Notes under the pieces: model-generated
The model's input: only the letters and a program-made list of their open reading frames with translations
The model's database searches: none
What the model was told of the DNA's origin: nothing
In this document: positions 51,208 through 63,527 of the stretch, one piece after another
How positions within the stretch are numbered: position 1 is the stretch's first letter
How the letters are laid out: every line of letters begins with the position of its first letter
NCBI RefSeq assembly: GCF_004016505.1
Contig: NZ_SACR01000007.1
Coordinates: 62,001 to 126,000 of the forward strand
Direction of reading: 5' to 3'
DNA length: 64,000 bases
Origin: Rubrivivax rivuli
Lineage (GTDB): Bacteria > Pseudomonadota > Gammaproteobacteria > Burkholderiales > Burkholderiaceae_C
Made by a program: the position numbers and the translations under genes

Positions 51208-51963
51208 TCACAGGCACAGGCTGAGCTCGAAGGCCGTGTCTTCGCCGCAGGAGCGCAGCCGCCCTTCGGCATCAGGCCGCATGAAGCGGATCGACACCAT
51301 CAGCCGGTGGCCGCTGATCTCCGGCACCAGGCCGGTGTCGGGCGGGATGCGCACGCGCAGCAACTGGTAGGTCTTGCCCTGCGGCAGGCTCTGCTGGTAC
51401 TGCCCAGCCGGGGCCACCATGCGCTGCGGCGTGCCGCTGTCGCGCAGCAGGCCCAGCAGCACCTGCAGGGCTTCGGCCAGCGGCGTGAGCGTGGTCATCC
51501 AGCCGTTCAGGTCGGCGCGGCGGCGCTCAGCGCTGAGTTGCTGCCAGGCGTAGTAGGCCGGCAGGTCGAATTCGCAGGTGCCGCCGGGGATGTTGATGCG
51601 GCTGCGCACGCTCATCAGCCAGTCGTTGGCGGCCAGGGCCTGGCCGGCTTTGCCCTGCAGTTGGTTGAGCCCGTTGTAGGCGTGTTCGATGCGGCCGATG
51701 ACGCCGTCGAGCGCTGCTTCGCTGATGCCCGGGTGGCCGCGGAAGCCCTGCAACTGGGCGCGGTGCCGGTCCATCTCCTTCAGCACGTCGCTCTTCAGAT
51801 CGGCGCGCGAGGCCACGTCCATGATCTCGAAGATGGTGGCCAGCGCGAAGTGGTGGTCCACCGCGGCGTCGCGCGCCACCAGCTGGCCGAGGCGGTCGAA
51901 CAGGTGTTCGAGCCGCAGCATCGTGCGTATGCCTTCGTTGAACGGGTACTCGTACAGGACCAA
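51208..51963 (-). CDS. zapD: Cell division protein ZapD
   Basis: This 251-residue all-helical/beta protein crosslinks FtsZ filaments at the septum. The N terminus YEYPFNEGIRTMLRLEHLFDR and the segment INIPGGTCEFDLPAYYAWQ are diagnostic. No ATG gives this N terminus. The likely start is TTG 51963 (M-VLYEYPFNE), consistent with the family's starting sequence, or else an internal ATG giving a truncated protein. The Shine-Dalgarno is poor. Third gene of the pilB-pilC-pilD-coaE-zapD-yacG series, all minus strand. Confidence 0.9.
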   Translation of the reverse strand: MVLYEYPFNEGIRTMLRLEHLFDRLGQLVARDAAVDHHFALATIFEIMDVASRADLKSDVLKEMDRHRAQLQGFRGHPGISEAALDGVIGRIEHAYNGLNQLQGKAGQALAANDWLMSVRSRINIPGGTCEFDLPAYYAWQQLSAERRRADLNGWMTTLTPLAEALQVLLGLLRDSGTPQRMVAPAGQYQQSLPQGKTYQLLRVRIPPDTGLVPEISGHRLMVSIRFMRPDAEGRLRSCGEDTAFELSLCL

Positions 51964-52078
51964 GGCGGGCTCGGGGCAGGCGGCAGGGCGTGGGGGAGGC
52001 GACGGCGCGTGGATTGTTCCACAGGCCTTGCCCGGCCAGCCGCTGCCAGGGCTTGCTGATGCGCGCAGTGCGCTGGGT

Positions 52079-52714
52079 TCAGGCGCCTGGGGCAGCGCTG
52101 CCGCACCAAGCCGTCCACACGGCCGCAACCTCGGCTTGCAGGGCCACCAGGCCGATGTCGTCGTTGAAGATCACGGCGTCTGCAATCGCACGCCTTGCGC
52201 TGCGGGTGGCCTGCTGGCTGATCACGCGGCGCGCCGCGGCCTCGTCCCAGCCTGGCCGCTGCGCCACCCGGGCTGCCTGGGTGTCTTCACGGCAATCGAC
52301 AACCAGCACGCGTTGCACGCGGGCGCGCCAGTGACTCGATTCGGTGAGCAGGGGCACGTCGAACACCACCGGCCGGTGCCCTGCTGCTGCGGCCTGGCGC
52401 TGCGCCTCCAGGCCGATCAAGGGGTGCAGGATGGCCTCCAGGCGGCGCTTGGCGCCCGCGTCGTTGAAGGCCAGACGGCGCATCTGTTCACGATCGAGGG
52501 CGCCCTCGGTCGTCAGCGCGCCGGGCCCGAAAGCCTCAGCGATCGCGGGCATCGCTGCACCGCCTGGCAAGGTGAGCGCCCTTGCGATGGCATCGGTGTC
52601 CACCAGGAGGGCCCCGAGCCCCACCAGGGCTTGCGCCACCGTGCTCTTGCCGCTGCCGATGCCCCCTGTCAGACCGATGGCACGCAGCGGCGGGGTCAGG
52701 CCTGGCCTATCCAC
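52079..52714 (-). CDS. coaE: Dephospho-CoA kinase
   Basis: This 211-residue enzyme phosphorylates dephospho-CoA in the last step of CoA synthesis. The P-loop GLTGGIGSGKSTVAQAL, the DTDAIAR motif, HPLIG and VVFDVPLLTES are all family-typical. No ATG lies near the N terminus. GTG 52714 (M-DRPGLTPPLRAIGLTGG) overlaps the pilD gene by 19 bp and gives the right length. Confidence 0.93.
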   Translation of the reverse strand: MDRPGLTPPLRAIGLTGGIGSGKSTVAQALVGLGALLVDTDAIARALTLPGGAAMPAIAEAFGPGALTTEGALDREQMRRLAFNDAGAKRRLEAILHPLIGLEAQRQAAAAGHRPVVFDVPLLTESSHWRARVQRVLVVDCREDTQAARVAQRPGWDEAAARRVISQQATRSARRAIADAVIFNDDIGLVALQAEVAAVWTAWCGSAAPGA

Positions 52715-53640
52715 CCCAGTACCGTCGGCAGGCCGACCAGCATCACCACCACGCCGCCGCCTGCCAGGAAGGGGCCGAAAGGCACGAAGCGCCCTTCGCG
52801 CAGGGAGCCGGTCGCCTTCATCACCAGGCCCACCGCAGCGCCCAGCACCGAGGCCATCAGCACGATGGGCAGGATGGCCTGCCAGCCGAGCCAGGCGCCC
52901 AGTGCGGCCAGCAGCTTGAAATCGCCGAAGCCCATGCCTTCCTTGCCGGTGACCAGCTTGAAGAAGAGGTAAACGAGGTAGAGCGACAGGTAGCCGGCCA
53001 CCGCGCCCCACACCGAGGTGGTGATCGAGAGTTCAGGCAGCCAACCCAGGGCCGCCGCGATGAGCCCGGCCCACAGAAGCGGCAGCGTGAGGTTGTCGGG
53101 CAGTACCGTGGTGTCCCAGTCGATCAGCGCCAGTGCCAGCAGCACTGCCAGCACGGCACACCACATCAGGGTCGCGGGCTGGGCGCCGAAGCGCCAGGCG
53201 GCAGCAGCGAACAGCGCTGCCGTCCCCACCTCCACCATCGGATAGCGCATCGATATGCGCGTGCCGCAGGCCGAGCACTTGCCGCGCAGCGCCAACCAGC
53301 TCACGACGGGGATGTTCTCGTGCCAGCGGATGCGGTGGCCGCAGGCCGGGCAACGCGAGGCCGGACGGGCCAGGCCCAAGGCGGCCAGGCCCTCCAGCGC
53401 CTTGTCCAGCAGGCTGGCCGCTTGCGCCAGGCGCTCGGGGGCGGGGTGTTGGAAGACCCGGCGGTGCGAGTCGGCGTCGCCGAGCTGGGCGGCCACATCG
53501 CCCCACCACTGACGCTCCAGCATCAGCGGCAGGCGGTGCACCACCACGTTGAGAAAGCTGCCGACGATGAGCCCCAGCACCGCCAGCGCGGCGGGCGAGA
53601 GCAGCATCTCAAGCGGCAGGCCTGCGAGCCAACCCGGCAC
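52696..53640 (-). CDS. pilD: Prepilin peptidase/N-methyltransferase PilD
   Basis: This 314-residue inner-membrane aspartyl protease cleaves and methylates type IV prepilins and pseudopilins. A cytoplasmic domain with two CxxC pairs (CPACGHRIRW and CSACGTRISM) binds zinc, and the two catalytic aspartates sit in LALIDWDTTVLPD and GMGFGDFKLLAAL. About eight membrane helices follow the first. A 30-residue extra segment (DVAAQLGDADSHRRVF...) in the first cytoplasmic loop exceeds the E. coli-type protein. It ends 2 bp from the pilC stop side in one operon. Confidence 0.93.
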   Translation of the reverse strand: MPGWLAGLPLEMLLSPAALAVLGLIVGSFLNVVVHRLPLMLERQWWGDVAAQLGDADSHRRVFQHPAPERLAQAASLLDKALEGLAALGLARPASRCPACGHRIRWHENIPVVSWLALRGKCSACGTRISMRYPMVEVGTAALFAAAAWRFGAQPATLMWCAVLAVLLALALIDWDTTVLPDNLTLPLLWAGLIAAALGWLPELSITTSVWGAVAGYLSLYLVYLFFKLVTGKEGMGFGDFKLLAALGAWLGWQAILPIVLMASVLGAAVGLVMKATGSLREGRFVPFGPFLAGGGVVVMLVGLPTVLGWIGQA

Positions 53641-53641
53641 G

Positions 53642-54862
53642 CTAGACCACCGCGCCCAGCTTGAAGATCGGCAGGTACATCGAGACCACGATGCCGCCGA
53701 TCAAGGTGCCCAGGATCACGATGATGAAAGGCTCCATCAGGCTGGACAGCCCCTTGACCATCTCGTCGACCTCGTCCTCGTAGAACTCCGCCGCTTTGCT
53801 GAGCATGTGGTCGAGCGAGCCCGACTCCTCGCCAATGGCTGCCATCTGCAGCACCATGGTGGGGAAGACGCCGGTGGTGGTCATGGCGGTGGTCAGTGCA
53901 GAGCCAGTGGATACGTCCTTCTGGATCTGCTCGGTGGCCAGCGCATAGACCGCATTGCCAGAGGCGCCACCCACCGAATCGAGCGCCTCCACCAACGGAA
54001 CACCGGCGGCGAACATGGTGGACAGTGTGCGTGTCCAGCGCGCGATCACCGACTTGTTGATCAGGTCGCCGAAGATGGGCACGCGCAGCAGCAGGCGGTC
54101 CATGCTCATCTGCATCTTCTCGGAGCGTTTCCAACTCTCGAAGAAGAAGTAGAGGCCGCCGCCCAGCAGGCCGAAGATGGCCCACCACCACTTCACGAAG
54201 AACTTCGACATCGCGATGACCACCAGCGTGGGCGCAGGGAGTTCGCCACCGAAGGACTTGAAGACGTCTTCGAAGGCCGGGATCACGAAGATCATGATCA
54301 CCGTCAGCACGACGAAGGCCACCACGATCACCGCGATGGGGTACATCAGCGCCGACTTGATCTTCGACTTGATGGCCATCGTCTTTTCTTGGTAGATCGC
54401 CAGGCGATCGAGCAGCGCTTCCAGGATACCGCCGGCTTCACCGGCCTCGACCAGGTTGCAGTACAGCGCGTCGAAGTACAGCGGATGCTTGCGGAAAGCC
54501 GAACTCAGACTGGTACCGGTCTCGACATCGGAGCGGATCTCGTTGAGCAGCTTGGTCATGCGCGGGTTCGTGCTGCCGCGCGCGACGATGTCGAAGCTCT
54601 GCAGCAGCGGCACGCCGGCCTTCATCATCGTCGCCAGTTGGCGCGTGAAGATGGCGATGTCCTTCTGCTTGATGGCCTTGCCGCCGCTCGTGCGGCGCTG
54701 CTTGACCTTGCTGACGAGAATGCCCTGGCGCCGCAGGCTGGCGTTGACGACAGATTCGCCGCCGGCCCGCATCTCACCGCGCACGATCTTGCCGTTGCGG
54801 TCTTTGCCTTCCCACTCGAAGATGACTTCCTTGGGTGCCTTGGCGGCTGCTGCTGTGGCCAT
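53642..54862 (-). CDS. pilC: Type IV pilus inner-membrane platform protein PilC
   Basis: This 406-residue protein has two homologous GspF-type domains with three membrane helices (near residues 175-195, 220-245 and 375-400). It recruits the assembly ATPase PilB to the pilus machine. FTRQLATMMKAGVPLLQSFD and ARWTRTLSTMFAAGVPLVEAL are the duplicated GspF signatures. It is downstream of pilB and upstream of pilD, in the standard order. Confidence 0.95.
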   Translation of the reverse strand: MATAAAAKAPKEVIFEWEGKDRNGKIVRGEMRAGGESVVNASLRRQGILVSKVKQRRTSGGKAIKQKDIAIFTRQLATMMKAGVPLLQSFDIVARGSTNPRMTKLLNEIRSDVETGTSLSSAFRKHPLYFDALYCNLVEAGEAGGILEALLDRLAIYQEKTMAIKSKIKSALMYPIAVIVVAFVVLTVIMIFVIPAFEDVFKSFGGELPAPTLVVIAMSKFFVKWWWAIFGLLGGGLYFFFESWKRSEKMQMSMDRLLLRVPIFGDLINKSVIARWTRTLSTMFAAGVPLVEALDSVGGASGNAVYALATEQIQKDVSTGSALTTAMTTTGVFPTMVLQMAAIGEESGSLDHMLSKAAEFYEDEVDEMVKGLSSLMEPFIIVILGTLIGGIVVSMYLPIFKLGAVV

Positions 54863-54902
54863 GTGTGCTGGGCTGGGTCTCAGATGGTGGGGTGGGACGG
54901 CT

Positions 54903-56627
54903 TCACTCGTTGGTGACGGTGATGACCTCTTCGAGCGTGGTCACCCCGACACGCACCTTCAGCAGCCCTGACTGCCGCAGATCCCGCACGCCTTCCGATT
55001 CGGCCTGCTTGGCGATGTCGAGCGCCGTTCCTTCCGACAGGATGATGCGCTGTATCGCTTCGGTTATCGGCATCACCTGGTAGATGCCCACCCGCCCTTT
55101 GTAACCGTTGTTGCAGGAAGAGCAGCCAACGGCGCGGTAGGGCTTCCAGTTGCCGTCCAGGTCTTCGGGTTTGAACCCCGCCTTGAGCAGCGACTCGCGC
55201 GGGTAGTCTGCCGGCTTCTTGCAGTTTTCACACAGCTTGCGCGCCAGGCGCTGCGCCGTGATGAGCAGCACACTGGAAGCGATGTTGAAAGGCGCCACGC
55301 CCATGTTCAGCAGGCGCGTCAAGGTGGTAGGCGCGTCGTTCGTGTGCAGAGTGCTCATCACCATGTGGCCGGTCTGTGCGGCCTTGATGGCGATATCAGC
55401 GGTTTCCAGGTCGCGAATTTCGCCAACCATGATGATGTCCGGATCCTGGCGCAGGAAGGACTTCAGCGCCGCCGCGAAGGTCAGGCCCGCGCGGTCGTTC
55501 ACGTTGACCTGGTTGATGCCGGGCAGGTTGATTTCCGCAGGGTCTTCCACCGTGGCGATGTTCACGCCCGGCTGGTTCAGGATGTTCAGGCAGGTGTAGA
55601 GCGACACGGTCTTGCCGCTGCCGGTGGGGCCGGTGACGAGCACCATGCCATAGGGGCGGCTGATGCAGGCCAGCAGCCGGTCCTTCTCGGCCTTTTCGTA
55701 GCCCAGCGCCTCGATGCCGAGCTTGGCGCTGGACGGGTCGAGGATACGGATCACCACCTTTTCGCCGAACAGCGTGGGCAGGGTGCTGACGCGGAAGTCG
55801 ATCGCCTTGCTGCCGAACTTCAGCTTCATGCGGCCGTCTTGCGGCACCCGCTTCTCGGCGATATCCATGCGCGAGATGACCTTGATGCGCGAGGCCAGCT
55901 TGTCCTTGATCGCCACCGGCGGCTGTGTGATCTCGCGCAGCTCGCCGTCGATGCGGAAGCGCACGCGGTAGGTGTACTCGTAGGGCTCGAAGTGCAGGTC
56001 GGACGCGCGCATGTTGATGGCGTCGATCAGCATCTTCTGCAGGAAGCGCACCACAGGCGCGTCTTCGACATCCGTCGCGACTTCGGCCGTCTCGACGGCG
56101 GCCGGGTCTTCATCGGTGACGTCGAAGTCGAAATCGGCGCTGGCCAGCGTTTCCAGCTGCTCGTTGGCACTGGCGCCTTGGGTCTCCAGCTGTTTCGCGA
56201 GCTTGTCGTACTCGACGATCACCCACTCGGGCGTGAGTTGGGTCGCAAACTTGATGCGTTCGGCGGCTTCCTGATCGGTCGGGTCGGCCGCACCGATGAA
56301 GAGCCGGTTGCCGCGCTTGCCCAGCACCATCAGTTGGTACTGGCTGGCTATCTTCGGGTCGACGATGTTGCGGGGCAGCTTCTGCAGGTCGAGAGCGTTC
56401 AGGTCGACCAACGGCAGCGCCAGCGACGATGAGAGTGTGTGCGCCAGCTCTTCGGACTTCACGGCGCCAGCGGCAATGAGGGCCGAGATGAAACTCGCCT
56501 TTCGCTCGCGCGCGCTCTTCGTCAGTTCTTCGGCCGTCTTGGCCGTCAGCTTGCCGGCATTGACCAACACCCGGGCCACACCCGACAGGGAGGACGGCGG
56601 CGGTTCAATCTGGGTCTCGACGGCCAT
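54903..56627 (-). CDS. pilB: Type IV pilus assembly ATPase PilB
   Basis: This 574-residue hexameric ATPase powers pilus extension. An N-terminal T2SSE_N domain is followed by the ATPase with Walker A GPTGSGKTVSLY (near residue 335), Asp box (DPDIIMVGEIRDLETADIA) and His box (STLHTNDAPTTLTRL). A zinc tetracysteine comes from CENCKK and CSSCNNGYKGR. It is the first of the pilB-C-D genes on the minus strand. The start was taken at 56627. Confidence 0.96.
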   Translation of the reverse strand: MAVETQIEPPPSSLSGVARVLVNAGKLTAKTAEELTKSARERKASFISALIAAGAVKSEELAHTLSSSLALPLVDLNALDLQKLPRNIVDPKIASQYQLMVLGKRGNRLFIGAADPTDQEAAERIKFATQLTPEWVIVEYDKLAKQLETQGASANEQLETLASADFDFDVTDEDPAAVETAEVATDVEDAPVVRFLQKMLIDAINMRASDLHFEPYEYTYRVRFRIDGELREITQPPVAIKDKLASRIKVISRMDIAEKRVPQDGRMKLKFGSKAIDFRVSTLPTLFGEKVVIRILDPSSAKLGIEALGYEKAEKDRLLACISRPYGMVLVTGPTGSGKTVSLYTCLNILNQPGVNIATVEDPAEINLPGINQVNVNDRAGLTFAAALKSFLRQDPDIIMVGEIRDLETADIAIKAAQTGHMVMSTLHTNDAPTTLTRLLNMGVAPFNIASSVLLITAQRLARKLCENCKKPADYPRESLLKAGFKPEDLDGNWKPYRAVGCSSCNNGYKGRVGIYQVMPITEAIQRIILSEGTALDIAKQAESEGVRDLRQSGLLKVRVGVTTLEEVITVTNE

Positions 56628-56754
56628 CGTGGGGTCAGCTCAAGGACTGCATATCCGCTGGATCATCGCCGAAGTGCCAGGGGGTGTAAACGCAGCGCCC
56701 GCAACGACTTGACGCGCCAGGGTTCACCGACGGATGCGAATGTGACCAGATGAC

Positions 56755-56831
56755 TGGTCGGGGTGAGAGGATTCGAACCTCCGGCCTCTACGTCCCGAAC
56801 GTAGCGCTCTACCAGGCTAAGCTACACCCCG
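56755..56831 (-). tRNA. tRNA-Pro (anticodon CGG)
   Basis: The minus strand folds into a full cloverleaf: acceptor CGGGGTG/CACCCCG, D-arm GCTTAGCCTGGTAGAGC, anticodon stem-loop CTACG-TTCGGGA-CGTAG with anticodon CGG (codon CCG), variable loop AGGCC and T-arm GGAGG-TTCGAAT-CCTCT. An encoded ACCA follows, giving 77 nt. It decodes a codon heavily used in this GC-rich genome. The 66 bp upstream contain the palindrome TTGAAGCTTCAA (56879-56890). Confidence 0.97.
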
Positions 56832-56897
56832 ATGTGTGTGATCTGCTTCGACATCTGCGCGGGGCGCGCGGCGTCTTGTTGAAGCTTCAAGTCGTCC

Positions 56898-57878
56898 TCA
56901 AGACGACCTGTGCACCGATCGAGCACATAAGTCTAGCAGAGCCGCGCGGGCCGGCGTTGCGGGCAGCACGGACAGGGCCTCCTGAGCGCGTTCCGCTTCC
57001 GCTCGGGCGCTCTCTCGCGTGGCGTCCAGCGCACCCGTGCGTCGCACGATGGCCAAGATGTCGGGCAGCTTTTCAAGCTCACCGTGCTCGATGGCGTGGC
57101 GAATCAGGGTGCGTTCTTCGGCCGAGGCTCGCTCCATGGCCACCAGCAGCGGCAGCGTGGGCTTGCCTTCACGGAGGTCGTCGCCAACGTTCTTGCCCAG
57201 CTCGTCGCTGTTGCCTTCGTAGTCGAGCAGATCGTCGACGAGTTGGAAGGCCGTGCCAAGCGAGCGCCCGTAGCTGGCGCAGGCCTCTTCCACCGCCGGG
57301 CTCGCATGGGCCAGCACGGCACCCAGGCGCGCGCTGGCCTCGAAGAGCTTGGCGGTCTTGAAGCGGATGACCTCGAGGTAGTCCTTCACCGCCAGGTCGG
57401 GGTCGTGCATGTTCATCAACTGCAGCACTTCCCCCTCGGCGATGACGTTGGTGGCGTCGGCCAGCACGTCCAGCACGCGCATGCGGTTCACCGACACCAT
57501 CATCTGGAAGGCGCGCGAATAGAGGAAATCGCCCACAAGCACGCTGGCCGCGTTGCCGAACATCGCATTGGCCGTGGCGCGGCCCCGGCGCAGTGCCGAT
57601 TCATCGACCACGTCGTCGTGCAGCAGCGTGGCGGTGTGGATGAACTCGACAATGGCGGCCAGCTCGTAACGTTCGGGTCCCTCGAAGCCGAGTGCCTCCG
57701 CGAAGAGCAGCACGAGCCGCGGGCGGATGCGCTTGCCGCCCGCGCCGATGATGTAAGCGGCGATCTGATCGATCAGCGCCACCCTTGAACTCAGACGCTC
57801 ACGAATGACGGCATCCACGCGCAGCATCGCCTGTGCTGACGCTTCGGCGGCGGTGGGGGGCGTGGAGGTTTCGAGCAC
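56898..57878 (-). CDS. ispB: Polyprenyl diphosphate synthase (octaprenyl type)
   Basis: This 326-residue all-helical enzyme elongates isoprenoid diphosphates for quinone side chains. The first Asp-rich motif [15 protein letters not shown], the chain-length region upstream (EFIHTATLL), and second Asp motif [12 protein letters not shown] are intact; [12 protein letters not shown] is the basic substrate-binding site. The GTG at 57878 gives 17 residues before the family's core, like E. coli IspB. ATG 57827 is the alternative and would lose those. Ubiquinone-8 in betaproteobacteria fits an octaprenyl product. Divergent from rplU. Confidence 0.9.
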   Translation of the reverse strand: MLETSTPPTAAEASAQAMLRVDAVIRERLSSRVALIDQIAAYIIGAGGKRIRPRLVLLFAEALGFEGPERYELAAIVEFIHTATLLHDDVVDESALRRGRATANAMFGNAASVLVGDFLYSRAFQMMVSVNRMRVLDVLADATNVIAEGEVLQLMNMHDPDLAVKDYLEVIRFKTAKLFEASARLGAVLAHASPAVEEACASYGRSLGTAFQLVDDLLDYEGNSDELGKNVGDDLREGKPTLPLLVAMERASAEERTLIRHAIEHGELEKLPDILAIVRRTGALDATRESARAEAERAQEALSVLPATPARAALLDLCARSVHRSS

Positions 57879-57888
57879 GGCGGTAGGA

Positions 57889-57894
57889 ATTATA
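57889..57894 (-). promoter_or_regulatory. -10 element of ispB
   Basis: A perfect TATAAT on the minus strand ends 10 nt before the GTG start. No convincing -35 is visible. Transcription would start at or a few nt before the GTG, so the leader would be very short or absent. Confidence 0.5.
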
Positions 57895-57923
57895 GGAAGC
57901 GTGCGGCGCGCACCTGAGCCAGC

Positions 57924-57952
57924 ACTTGCGCTCCGTTGCTGCATGCTATACT
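57924..57952 (+). promoter_or_regulatory. Promoter of rplU-rpmA
   Basis: TATACT (57947-57952) with an ACTTGC or TTGCGC -35 at about 15-17 bp forms a plausible sigma70 promoter. A leader of about 110 nt precedes the L21 start at 58072, long enough for translational or autogenous control, though I could not identify a specific fold. Confidence 0.5.
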
Positions 57953-58071
57953 CAAAGGCTCTGCGTAGTGTGCATGGGTGCCTTTTGGGGCGATCCGTCG
58001 GGGTGGGTGCGAAGCCTGGCCTGCACAAGCATGGGCACACGGTGGCGCAGGGTTCTTTGAAAGGTCTCCAC

Positions 58072-58383
58072 ATGTACGCGGTCATAAAAACCGGTGGCAA
58101 GCAATACAGGGTTGCTGCCGGCGAAAAGATCAAGGTAGAACAGATTGCTGCGGACGTAGGCCAGGAAGTTGTGATCGAACAGGTGCTCGCCGTCGGTAGC
58201 GGCGCGGACCTGAAGGTCGGTGCTCCCTGGGTCGCGGGTGCCTCTGTCACGGCCAAGGTTCTGGCCCAAGGCAAGCACGACAAGGTGCGCATCTTCAAGA
58301 TGCGTCGCCGCAAGCACTATCAGAAGCACGGCGGCCACCGCCAAACCTTCACCGAGCTGCAGATCAGCTCGATCAACGGCTAA
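58072..58383 (+). CDS. rplU: 50S ribosomal protein L21
   Basis: This 103-residue ribosomal protein begins [22 protein letters not shown] and ends with the basic [17 protein letters not shown] rRNA-binding stretch, as in all bacterial L21. It lies 12 bp ahead of rpmA and transcription continues into it. Confidence 0.98.
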   Translation: MYAVIKTGGKQYRVAAGEKIKVEQIAADVGQEVVIEQVLAVGSGADLKVGAPWVAGASVTAKVLAQGKHDKVRIFKMRRRKHYQKHGGHRQTFTELQISSING

Positions 58384-58395
58384 GGGGCAAGCACC

Positions 58396-58659
58396 ATGGC
58401 ACAGAAAAAGGGCGGCGGCTCAACCCGCAACGGCCGCGATTCGAAGCCGAAGATGCTCGGCGTCAAGGTCTTCGGCGGCCAGCAGGTGCTGGCAGGCTCG
58501 ATCATCGTGCGCCAGCGCGGCACCAAGTTCCACCCGGGCGTCGGCGTGGGCATGGGCCGTGACCACACGCTGTTCGCGCTGGTCGACGGCTCGGTGTCCT
58601 TCGACACCAAGGGGTCGCTGAACCGCCAGACGGTTTTCGTCACCCCCGCTGCGGCCTGA
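58396..58659 (+). CDS. rpmA: 50S ribosomal protein L27
   Basis: This 87-residue protein starts [20 protein letters not shown], the N-terminal arm that reaches the peptidyl-transferase centre, followed by [22 protein letters not shown]. No leader peptide needs to be removed. Its transcript ends at the terminator 58696-58721. Confidence 0.98.
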   Translation: MAQKKGGGSTRNGRDSKPKMLGVKVFGGQQVLAGSIIVRQRGTKFHPGVGVGMGRDHTLFALVDGSVSFDTKGSLNRQTVFVTPAAA

Positions 58660-58670
58660 TGGCCGCCTGA

Positions 58671-60948
<2,278 letters not shown>

Positions 60949-60978
60949 GGCCGTGGGCGGGCGCGCTGCGCCACCCCT

Positions 60979-61629
60979 TCACTTGGGCGCGCAGGCGTCG
61001 TTCTCGCCAGGAGCGCCGGGCGTGGCATGGGCGGGGTGCTCACCGTGGTGGCTGGCGCCGCCCCCTGCGGGGCCCGGGCGGTGTTCGGGGCCGTGCTCGT
61101 GTTCATGCCGCTGTGCGCGCAGGCCCGCACGCAGGTAGCGGTTGTGGTGGTTGTTCATGCGCGGCAGGTAGCGCGCCAGTTCGGTGAGCGCCATCTCGTA
61201 GACACCGCGCTTGAACTCGATCACCAGGTCCAGCGGCACCCAGTACTCGTTCCAGCGCCAGGCGTCGAACTCGGGGTGGTCGGTGGCGCGCAGGTTGAGG
61301 TCGCTGTCGTGGCCGAGCAGGCGCAGCAGGAACCAGATCTGCTTCTGGCCCCGGTAGTGGCCGCGGGCGTCCTTGCGGATGAAGTGCTCGGGCACCTCGT
61401 AGCGCAGCCAGTCGCGGGTGCGCGCGACGATCTGCACGTGCTCGGGGCGCAGGCCCACTTCTTCATGCAGTTCGCGGTACATCGCCTGCTCGGGCGACTC
61501 GCCGTGCTTGATGCCCCCTTGCGGGAACTGCCACGAGTGGGTGCGCAGTCGCTTGCCCCAGAAAACCTGGTTTCTGGGGTTGAGCAGGATGATGCCGACG
61601 TTGGGCCTGAAGCCTTCCCGGTCGAGCAT
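60979..61629 (-). CDS. rppH: RNA pyrophosphohydrolase RppH
   Basis: This 216-residue Nudix enzyme converts 5'-triphosphate mRNA ends to monophosphate to start decay. [27 protein letters not shown] and the Nudix box (RELHEEVGL) are diagnostic. The C-terminal extension is His/Pro-rich (HHNRYLRAG ... [12 protein letters not shown]), unusual but variable in this family. Divergent from proS. Confidence 0.95.
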   Translation of the reverse strand: MLDREGFRPNVGIILLNPRNQVFWGKRLRTHSWQFPQGGIKHGESPEQAMYRELHEEVGLRPEHVQIVARTRDWLRYEVPEHFIRKDARGHYRGQKQIWFLLRLLGHDSDLNLRATDHPEFDAWRWNEYWVPLDLVIEFKRGVYEMALTELARYLPRMNNHHNRYLRAGLRAQRHEHEHGPEHRPGPAGGGASHHGEHPAHATPGAPGENDACAPK

Positions 61630-61778
61630 AATCAGACCCCGATTCTTAGACTGATTTCATTATTGCACCGGCGCTGTGCACCCAGCGAACTCTCGCTAAC
61701 CCGCATGCGTCTAGTGGGGCCTGTCAGAGGCCCGGCTCGATGGGCGACGGTGCCCGATCTGCACCGACACCGAGCCCC

Positions 61779-63527
61779 ATGAAAGCCACAGCCACCTTCA
61801 TCTCCACGCAGAAAGAGGCGCCCGCCGACGCCGAGGTCGTCAGCCACAAGCTGATGATGCGCGCGGGCTTCATCAAGCGCCTGGGCGCGGGCATCTACAA
61901 CTACATGCCGCTGGGCCTGCGGGTCATCCGCAAGGTCGAAGCCATCATCCGCGAAGAGATGGTGCGCGCCGGCGCCGTGGAACTGCTGATGCCCGTCGTG
62001 CAGCCGGCCGAGCTGTGGCAGGAGACCGGCCGCTTCCAGGCCTACGGCCCCGAGCTCATGCGCGTGAAAGACCGCCATGAGCGCGATTTCGTGATTCAGC
62101 CCACCAGCGAAGAGGTCATCACCGACATCGCCCGGCAGGAACTGCGCAGCTACAAGCAGCTGCCGCGCAACTTCTTCCACATCCAGACCAAGTTCCGCGA
62201 CGAGCGCCGCCCGCGTTTCGGCGTGATGCGCGGCCGTGAGTTCACGATGAAGGACGCCTACTCCTTCGACCGCGACAAAGCCGGCGCGCTGAAGAGCTAC
62301 CAGACCATGTTCGATGCGTACAAGCGCATCTTCGACCGCTTCGGCCTGCAGTACCGCGCGGTGGCCGCCGACACCGGTGCCATCGGTGGTGATGCCTCGC
62401 ACGAGTTCCAGGTGATCGCCGACACCGGTGAAGACGACATCGTCTACTGCCCCACCAGCGAGTACGCCGCCAACATCGAGCTGGCCGAAGCGCTGCCGCT
62501 GCTGGCATCGCGCGCTGCGGCCTCGCAGGCGCTGGCCAAGACGCCCACGCCCGGCAAGAGCACCTGTGCCGACGTGGCCGAGTTGCTGAAGCTGCCACTG
62601 GCGCAGACGGTGAAGAGCCTGGTGCTGGCCACCGACGAGCTCAACGCCAAGGGCGACATCGTCAAGAGCACGGTGTGGCTGCTGCTGGTGCGTGGCGACC
62701 ACGACCTGAACGAGGTCAAGGCCGGCAAGGTCGAAGGCCTGAAGGACGGCTTCCGTTTCGCCACCGTGGCCGAGATCGAAGAGCACTTCGGCTGCAAGCC
62801 CGGCTACCTGGGCCCCATCGGCTTGAAGAAGCCGGTGAAGGTGGTGGCCGACCGCACTGTCGCGAACATGGCCGATTTCGTCTGCGGCGCCAACGAGGCC
62901 GACTTCCACTTCACGGGCGTGAACTGGGGCCGCGACCTGCCCGAGCCCGACCTGGTGGCGGATATCCGCAACGTCGTGGCCGGCGACCCCAGCCCCGACG
63001 GCAAGGGCGTGCTGGCCATCCAGCGCGGCATCGAGGTGGGCCACGTGTTCTACCTCGGCACCAAGAAGTACAGCACGCCGATGAAGGCGCAGTTCCTCGA
63101 CGAGAACGGCAAGGCCCAGCCCTTCGAGATGGGTTGCTACGGCATTGGTGTCACGCGCATCCTGGGTGCGGCCATCGAGCAGAACCACGACGAGCGCGGG
63201 ATGATCTGGCCGGTGGCCATCGCGCCGTTTGCGGTGGTGATCTGCCCCATCGGCTACGACCGCAGCCCCGAGGTGCAGGCCGAGGCCGACAAGCTGCACG
63301 ATGCGCTGGCCGCCGAGGGCATCGACGTGCTGCTCGACGACCGCGGCGAGCGACCCGGCGCGATGTTCGCCGACTGGGAACTGATCGGCGTGCCGCTGCG
63401 CGTGGTGCTCTCCGACCGCGGCCTGAAGGCCGGCACGGTGGAGATGCAGGGCCGCCGCGCCACCACGGCCGACATCGTGCCGATGGCCGAGGTGGTGGCG
63501 CGCGTCAAGGGGCATCTCGCCGCATGA
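61779..63527 (+). CDS. proS: Prolyl-tRNA synthetase
   Basis: This 582-residue class II synthetase has motif 1 at [17 protein letters not shown], motif 2 in [26 protein letters not shown] and motif 3 ending [13 protein letters not shown], plus the bacterial editing (INS) domain in the middle (about residues 225-400) and a C-terminal anticodon-binding domain (VVICPIGYD...). ATG 61779 gives the typical N terminus ([15 protein letters not shown]). It is followed by an ATGA overlap with a lytic transglycosylase gene. Confidence 0.97.
   Translation: MKATATFISTQKEAPADAEVVSHKLMMRAGFIKRLGAGIYNYMPLGLRVIRKVEAIIREEMVRAGAVELLMPVVQPAELWQETGRFQAYGPELMRVKDRHERDFVIQPTSEEVITDIARQELRSYKQLPRNFFHIQTKFRDERRPRFGVMRGREFTMKDAYSFDRDKAGALKSYQTMFDAYKRIFDRFGLQYRAVAADTGAIGGDASHEFQVIADTGEDDIVYCPTSEYAANIELAEALPLLASRAAASQALAKTPTPGKSTCADVAELLKLPLAQTVKSLVLATDELNAKGDIVKSTVWLLLVRGDHDLNEVKAGKVEGLKDGFRFATVAEIEEHFGCKPGYLGPIGLKKPVKVVADRTVANMADFVCGANEADFHFTGVNWGRDLPEPDLVADIRNVVAGDPSPDGKGVLAIQRGIEVGHVFYLGTKKYSTPMKAQFLDENGKAQPFEMGCYGIGVTRILGAAIEQNHDERGMIWPVAIAPFAVVICPIGYDRSPEVQAEADKLHDALAAEGIDVLLDDRGERPGAMFADWELIGVPLRVVLSDRGLKAGTVEMQGRRATTADIVPMAEVVARVKGHLAA

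Noticed and set aside
52079-52200. ATG-initiated versions of coaE and zapD
   Set aside because: In both genes the ATG candidates would remove the conserved N terminus (P-loop in CoaE, YEYPFNE in ZapD), so GTG and TTG starts were preferred.
57953-58071. Riboswitch or structured leader before rplU
   Set aside because: A leader of about 110 nt exists but I could not identify any known fold or a clear terminator/antiterminator pair.
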